A program made the position numbers and the translations under genes. From Eubacteriales bacterium (GTDB lineage: Bacteria > Bacillota > Clostridia > Christensenellales > UMGS416), in NCBI GenBank assembly GCA_028709505.1, contig JAQVWW010000021.1:1-9718 (forward strand): a DNA stretch of 9,718 nt. Reading direction: 5' to 3'. The notes below the pieces were generated by a model, which was not told the origin of the DNA, ran no database searches, and saw nothing but the letters and a program-made list of their open reading frames with translations. Numbering within the stretch: position 1 is the stretch's first letter; every line of letters begins with the position of its first letter. Below are positions 6,862-9,718 of this stretch, one piece after another.

Positions 6862-8036
6862 ACAGGCTCAACCACACCGTCGAGGCGACGCCTCCGTCGG
6901 GCATCCGCAAGTTTTTTGACGTGGTAAGCGATATGGAGGGCGCCATATCGCTGGGCGTGGGCGAGCCGGACTTTGTCACGCCCTGGAACATCCGCGAGGC
7001 CGCCATCTATTGCCTGGAGAAGGGCGGCACGCACTATACGTCCAACTGGGGCACCAAGGAGCTGCGCGAGGCCATCGCCCAATACATGGCCCAGCGCTTT
7101 CATCTAAGCTACCACCCGTACAGCCAAGTGCTGGTGACGGTGGGCGCCAGCGAGGGCATTGACCTGGCGCTGCGGGCCATCATCAACCCCGGCGAAGAGG
7201 TGCTGCTGCCCGAACCGTCCTACGTGTCCTACGCGCCGGGCATACAATTTGCCGGCGGCGTACCGGTGGGCATCAAGACCAACATGGACAAGCAGTTTCG
7301 CATTGAGCCCGACGACGTGCTGCCCCTTATTACCGATAAGACCAAGGCGCTGATATTGCCCTATCCCAACAACCCCACCGGCGCCGTGATGGAGCGGCGG
7401 CATCTGGAAGAGCTGGCCACCGCGCTGCGGGGGCGCGACATTATCGTCATTTCCGACGAAATCTACGCCGAGCTTACGTACACCGGCACGCGGCACGTTT
7501 CCATCGCCGAGCTGGACGGCATGCGCGACAATACGGTGGTGCTGTCGGGCTTTTCCAAATCGTTCGCCATGACGGGGTGGCGGTTGGGCTACGCCTGCGG
7601 GCCTAAGGACATCATCGAGAGCATGTTTAAAATCCATCAGTATACGATGCTGTGCGCGCCCATCATGAGCCAGGCCGGCGCTTACGAAGGGCTGCGCCAC
7701 GGTTTGGAGAACGGCTTTGCCGACGTGGAGAAGATGCGGCGCGAGTACAACCGCCGCCGCCGCTACCTGGTCAAGGCGTTCAACGACATGGGCCTTACGT
7801 GCTTTGAGCCGCTGGGTGCGTTTTATACGTTCCCCAGCATTCGCGCAACCGGCCTGGGCAGCGAAGAGTTCTGCGAGGCGCTGCTGCGCGAGGAGAAGGT
7901 GGCCGTGGTGCCGGGCACCGCCTTTGGCCCGTCGGGCGAAGGACACGTGCGGTGCAGTTACGCCTACTCGCTGGATGAGATCAAGCGCGCGCTGGAGCGT
8001 ATGGAACGTTTCGTGGCGCGGCGCAAAAGAGGGTAG
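6858..8036 (+). CDS. Pyridoxal phosphate-dependent class I/II aminotransferase (AlaT-like)
   Basis: This 392-residue fold-type I aminotransferase, of usual length, moves amino groups between an amino acid and a 2-oxo acid in the cytoplasm. Visible features are SLGVGEPDF (31-39), the YPNNPTG motif (169-175) whose asparagine contacts the cofactor, SDEIYAEL (199-206) with Asp200, the cofactor lysine Lys234 in SGFSKSFAMTGWRLGY (230-245), and Arg365 in HVRCSYA, which binds the substrate carboxylate. It resembles the AlaT/PatA group linked to Lrp-type regulators. Alanine, aspartate or aromatic substrates remain possible. GTG at 6858 is the start: it overlaps the regulator's TGA, and NRLNHTVEATPPSGIRKFFD matches the family's N-terminus. 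The ribosome binding site is weak, which suggests translational coupling. Confidence 0.95.
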   Translation: MNRLNHTVEATPPSGIRKFFDVVSDMEGAISLGVGEPDFVTPWNIREAAIYCLEKGGTHYTSNWGTKELREAIAQYMAQRFHLSYHPYSQVLVTVGASEGIDLALRAIINPGEEVLLPEPSYVSYAPGIQFAGGVPVGIKTNMDKQFRIEPDDVLPLITDKTKALILPYPNNPTGAVMERRHLEELATALRGRDIIVISDEIYAELTYTGTRHVSIAELDGMRDNTVVLSGFSKSFAMTGWRLGYACGPKDIIESMFKIHQYTMLCAPIMSQAGAYEGLRHGLENGFADVEKMRREYNRRRRYLVKAFNDMGLTCFEPLGAFYTFPSIRATGLGSEEFCEALLREEKVAVVPGTAFGPSGEGHVRCSYAYSLDEIKRALERMERFVARRKRG

Positions 8037-8039
8037 CAC

Positions 8040-8726
8040 ATGCAGCAGAACATGCAACCCATCCGTATCAACCGCACACGGCCGGTGATCACATTTGGCC
8101 TTATCGCGCTGCTGGTGCTGGTGTTTGTCGCCGATGCCATAAGCAGCCTGTTCTTTGGCGGCTATGGCCTTTTGACGCTGTACGGCATCAAGGTGGGCAC
8201 GCTCATCTCCCAGGGGCAGTGGTGGCGGCTGCTGAGCGCCAACCTGCTGCACGCCGATCTGATGCACATCGGCGCCAACTGCCTGGGCCTTTATATCTGG
8301 GGCAGGTATATCGAAGCCTTCTACGGCAAAGGCAGATATCCGTGCATTCTGCTGCTGTCGGGCCTGGCCTGCACCGCCGCCAGCTATGCCTTTACCAGCA
8401 GCCCGTCGCTGGGCGCGTCGGGTATGGTGTTTGGGCTGTACGGCGCGCTGCTGGGCATCCGCAAGTTTGATAAGAACCTGTTCAACGCCATATTCGGCAT
8501 TCAACTGCTGATTTTCATCGGTATTTCGGTGTTCTGGGGCTTTACCGGCGGCCACGTGGACAACTTTGGTCACATTGGCGGGCTGGTGGGCGGCTTTTTG
8601 TCGGCACGGATGGTGGGTATGCTGGGCGAACAGCGGGATTCTGTCCGCCAACTGCTTTACGGCGCCGGTTATGCGCTGTTTTTCAGCCTGTGCATCTATA
8701 TCGGCTACGCCGGGTTGCCGTTTTAA
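8040..8726 (+). CDS. Rhomboid family intramembrane serine protease
   Basis: This 228-residue membrane protease should cut transmembrane substrates within the lipid bilayer. The catalytic pair is visible: Ser127 in GASG (125-128) and His178 in NFGHIGG (175-181). The HxxxxHxxxN motif of the second core helix is also intact (His71, His76, Asn80), as is the WWRLLSANLLH loop (61-71). About seven membrane segments can be seen, near 17-39, 74-90, 100-119, 125-141, 148-168, 176-195 and 206-225, a six-helix core plus one C-terminal helix. The ATG at 8040 is 3 bp after the aminotransferase stop, with AGAGGG inside the end of that gene as ribosome binding site. All catalytic residues are present, so it should be active. 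Its substrate cannot be inferred. Confidence 0.95.
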   Translation: MQQNMQPIRINRTRPVITFGLIALLVLVFVADAISSLFFGGYGLLTLYGIKVGTLISQGQWWRLLSANLLHADLMHIGANCLGLYIWGRYIEAFYGKGRYPCILLLSGLACTAASYAFTSSPSLGASGMVFGLYGALLGIRKFDKNLFNAIFGIQLLIFIGISVFWGFTGGHVDNFGHIGGLVGGFLSARMVGMLGEQRDSVRQLLYGAGYALFFSLCIYIGYAGLPF

Positions 8727-8737
8727 GGAGGGGGAAT

Positions 8738-9718
8738 ATGGTCAGTCACGTTTTGTGCGACACCTACGAAGAAGTCGCTGTCGTGGCGTCGGTAGAGAAG
8801 CTGCTTGCGCCGCTGGGCGGCATGGCGGCTTTTGTGCGGCCCGGGCAGACGGTGTTCATCAAACCCAACATGCTGGGGCCGGCCAAGCCCGAAGTGGCCA
8901 AGACAACGCACCCGGCGCTGATCTATGCCGTGGCATACCTGGCCGCCCAGGCCGGCGGCATCGTGACGGTGGGCGACTGCCCCGGCGGCGACGCCGGCGA
9001 GGGGTATTGCCGCCGGGCGCTTCAAGTGTGCGGCTTTGAAGACGCCGCCCAACGCGCCGGCGCGCGCAGCGTCGTCTGCCGGCGCAAACGCACGGTACGG
9101 CTGGCGCGTACCGGCTTTGCGCTGGAGGCCTCGGCCGACATGCTGGACGCCGACGTGCTCATCAACGTGGCCAAGGCCAAAACGCATACGTATGCCGGCT
9201 ATACCGGCGCCGTCAAGAACCTATACGGCGTCATCCCCGGCAAGCTCAAGGCCGCCTACCACGCACTGCACCCGGCGGCGGCGGACTTTATGGAGTTCGT
9301 CGTCGACATCGCCGAGCAGATACGCCCGGCGCTGCACATCGTTGACGGCATCGTGGGCATGGAGGGGCCGGGGCCGTCGGCGGGCTTTCCCCGTAAGCTG
9401 GGCGTGCTGGCCGCCGGCGTAAACCCGCACGAGGTGGACTGGGTGATGCTGGGGCACATGGGCTGGAACCCGCAGGAGGTTGCCACCATCGCCGCCGCGC
9501 TGCGCCGGGGGCTGCTTTCGCCCGACGATATCCAGACCGAAGGGGACCGTATTGCGCCGCCGCAGACGCCTTTTGTGCGGCCCGGCCGCAATAGTACGAC
9601 GCTAAGCCTGCTGCGACTGATTTTGCCCCACGCCGCCCAACGGCGCATTCAGCTGCGCCCGGTTATCCGCCGCAACTGCGTAGGCTGCGGCGAATGCGCG
9701 CGGGCTTGCCCGGTCAGC
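8738..9718 (+). CDS. DUF362 family protein with C-terminal 4Fe-4S ferredoxin motif (partial)
   Basis: Reading from ATG at 8738, the frame stays open for 327 codons to the window edge, so the C-terminus is missing. The DUF362 core fills about residues 10-250, with KPNMLGP (42-48), THP (57-59), GDCPGGDAG (79-87) and the strongly conserved INVAKAKTHTYAGYTGAVKN (142-161) leading into LYGVIPG. After a linker (about 265-310), CVGCGECARACP (314-325) supplies Cys314, 317, 320 and 324 of a 4Fe-4S cluster. A second cluster motif would be expected just beyond the edge. DUF362 proteins with ferredoxin domains are thought to take part in redox reactions, but no reaction is established. AAGGAG (8725-8730) overlaps the rhomboid stop, so this is the fourth gene of the same operon. 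Confidence 0.92.
   Translation, partial: MVSHVLCDTYEEVAVVASVEKLLAPLGGMAAFVRPGQTVFIKPNMLGPAKPEVAKTTHPALIYAVAYLAAQAGGIVTVGDCPGGDAGEGYCRRALQVCGFEDAAQRAGARSVVCRRKRTVRLARTGFALEASADMLDADVLINVAKAKTHTYAGYTGAVKNLYGVIPGKLKAAYHALHPAAADFMEFVVDIAEQIRPALHIVDGIVGMEGPGPSAGFPRKLGVLAAGVNPHEVDWVMLGHMGWNPQEVATIAAALRRGLLSPDDIQTEGDRIAPPQTPFVRPGRNSTTLSLLRLILPHAAQRRIQLRPVIRRNCVGCGECARACPVS

Noticed and set aside
7104..8651. A 515-codon open frame on the minus strand opposite the aminotransferase and rhomboid genes
   Set aside because: It mirrors two certain genes, is rich in His/Gln/Arg/Ala as expected for the reverse complement of GC-rich coding DNA, has no ribosome binding site and shows no known motif.

Overview
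The window looks like chromosomal DNA from a GC-rich member of the Clostridia (Firmicutes). This is inferred from the strong GGAGG ribosome binding sites, a YtrA-type GntR/ABC operon, an argGH operon with a Bacillus-type arginine box, and an Lrp-regulator/aminotransferase pair of the AlaR/AlaT kind. I cannot name the genus from sequence alone. Gene density is high, genes overlap or nearly touch inside operons, and I see no phage, transposon, CRISPR, tRNA or rRNA signature. The genes themselves belong to known families. No wholly new system is evident, and the points worth a second look are mostly regulatory or non-coding.

Layout. Positions 1-261 hold no confident gene: a potentially folded or coding segment (1-118) and a perfect 13-bp hairpin (136-166). 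From 262 to 6077 everything reads on the minus strand, in three units. Leftmost is a lone lipoprotein gene of unknown function (262-1041). Next is a three-gene operon reading leftward from 3161: a YtrA-like GntR repressor, an ABC ATPase and an ABC-2 type permease. It starts at a consensus promoter overlapped by a 36-bp palindrome and ends at a classic terminator at 1148-1175. The third unit is argG-argH (6077 to 3467), the last two steps of arginine synthesis, with an ARG box lying on the promoter.

From 6367 rightward everything reads on the plus strand as one tightly packed operon: an Lrp/AsnC regulator, a class I/II aminotransferase, a rhomboid intramembrane protease, and a DUF362 protein whose C-terminal ferredoxin motif is cut by the window edge. 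The 289-bp region 6078-6366 contains two back-to-back promoters, one for argGH and one for this operon, followed by a leader of about 150 nt carrying a strong GC-rich hairpin.

How the genes work together. ArgG and ArgH convert citrulline plus aspartate to arginine plus fumarate, probably under ArgR/AhrC repression. The Lrp-type regulator and aminotransferase probably form an amino-acid-responsive pair, possibly for alanine. The GntR protein probably represses its own promoter and releases an exporter or sensor ABC transporter under envelope stress. Why a rhomboid protease and an Fe-S DUF362 protein share the aminotransferase operon cannot be read from the sequence.
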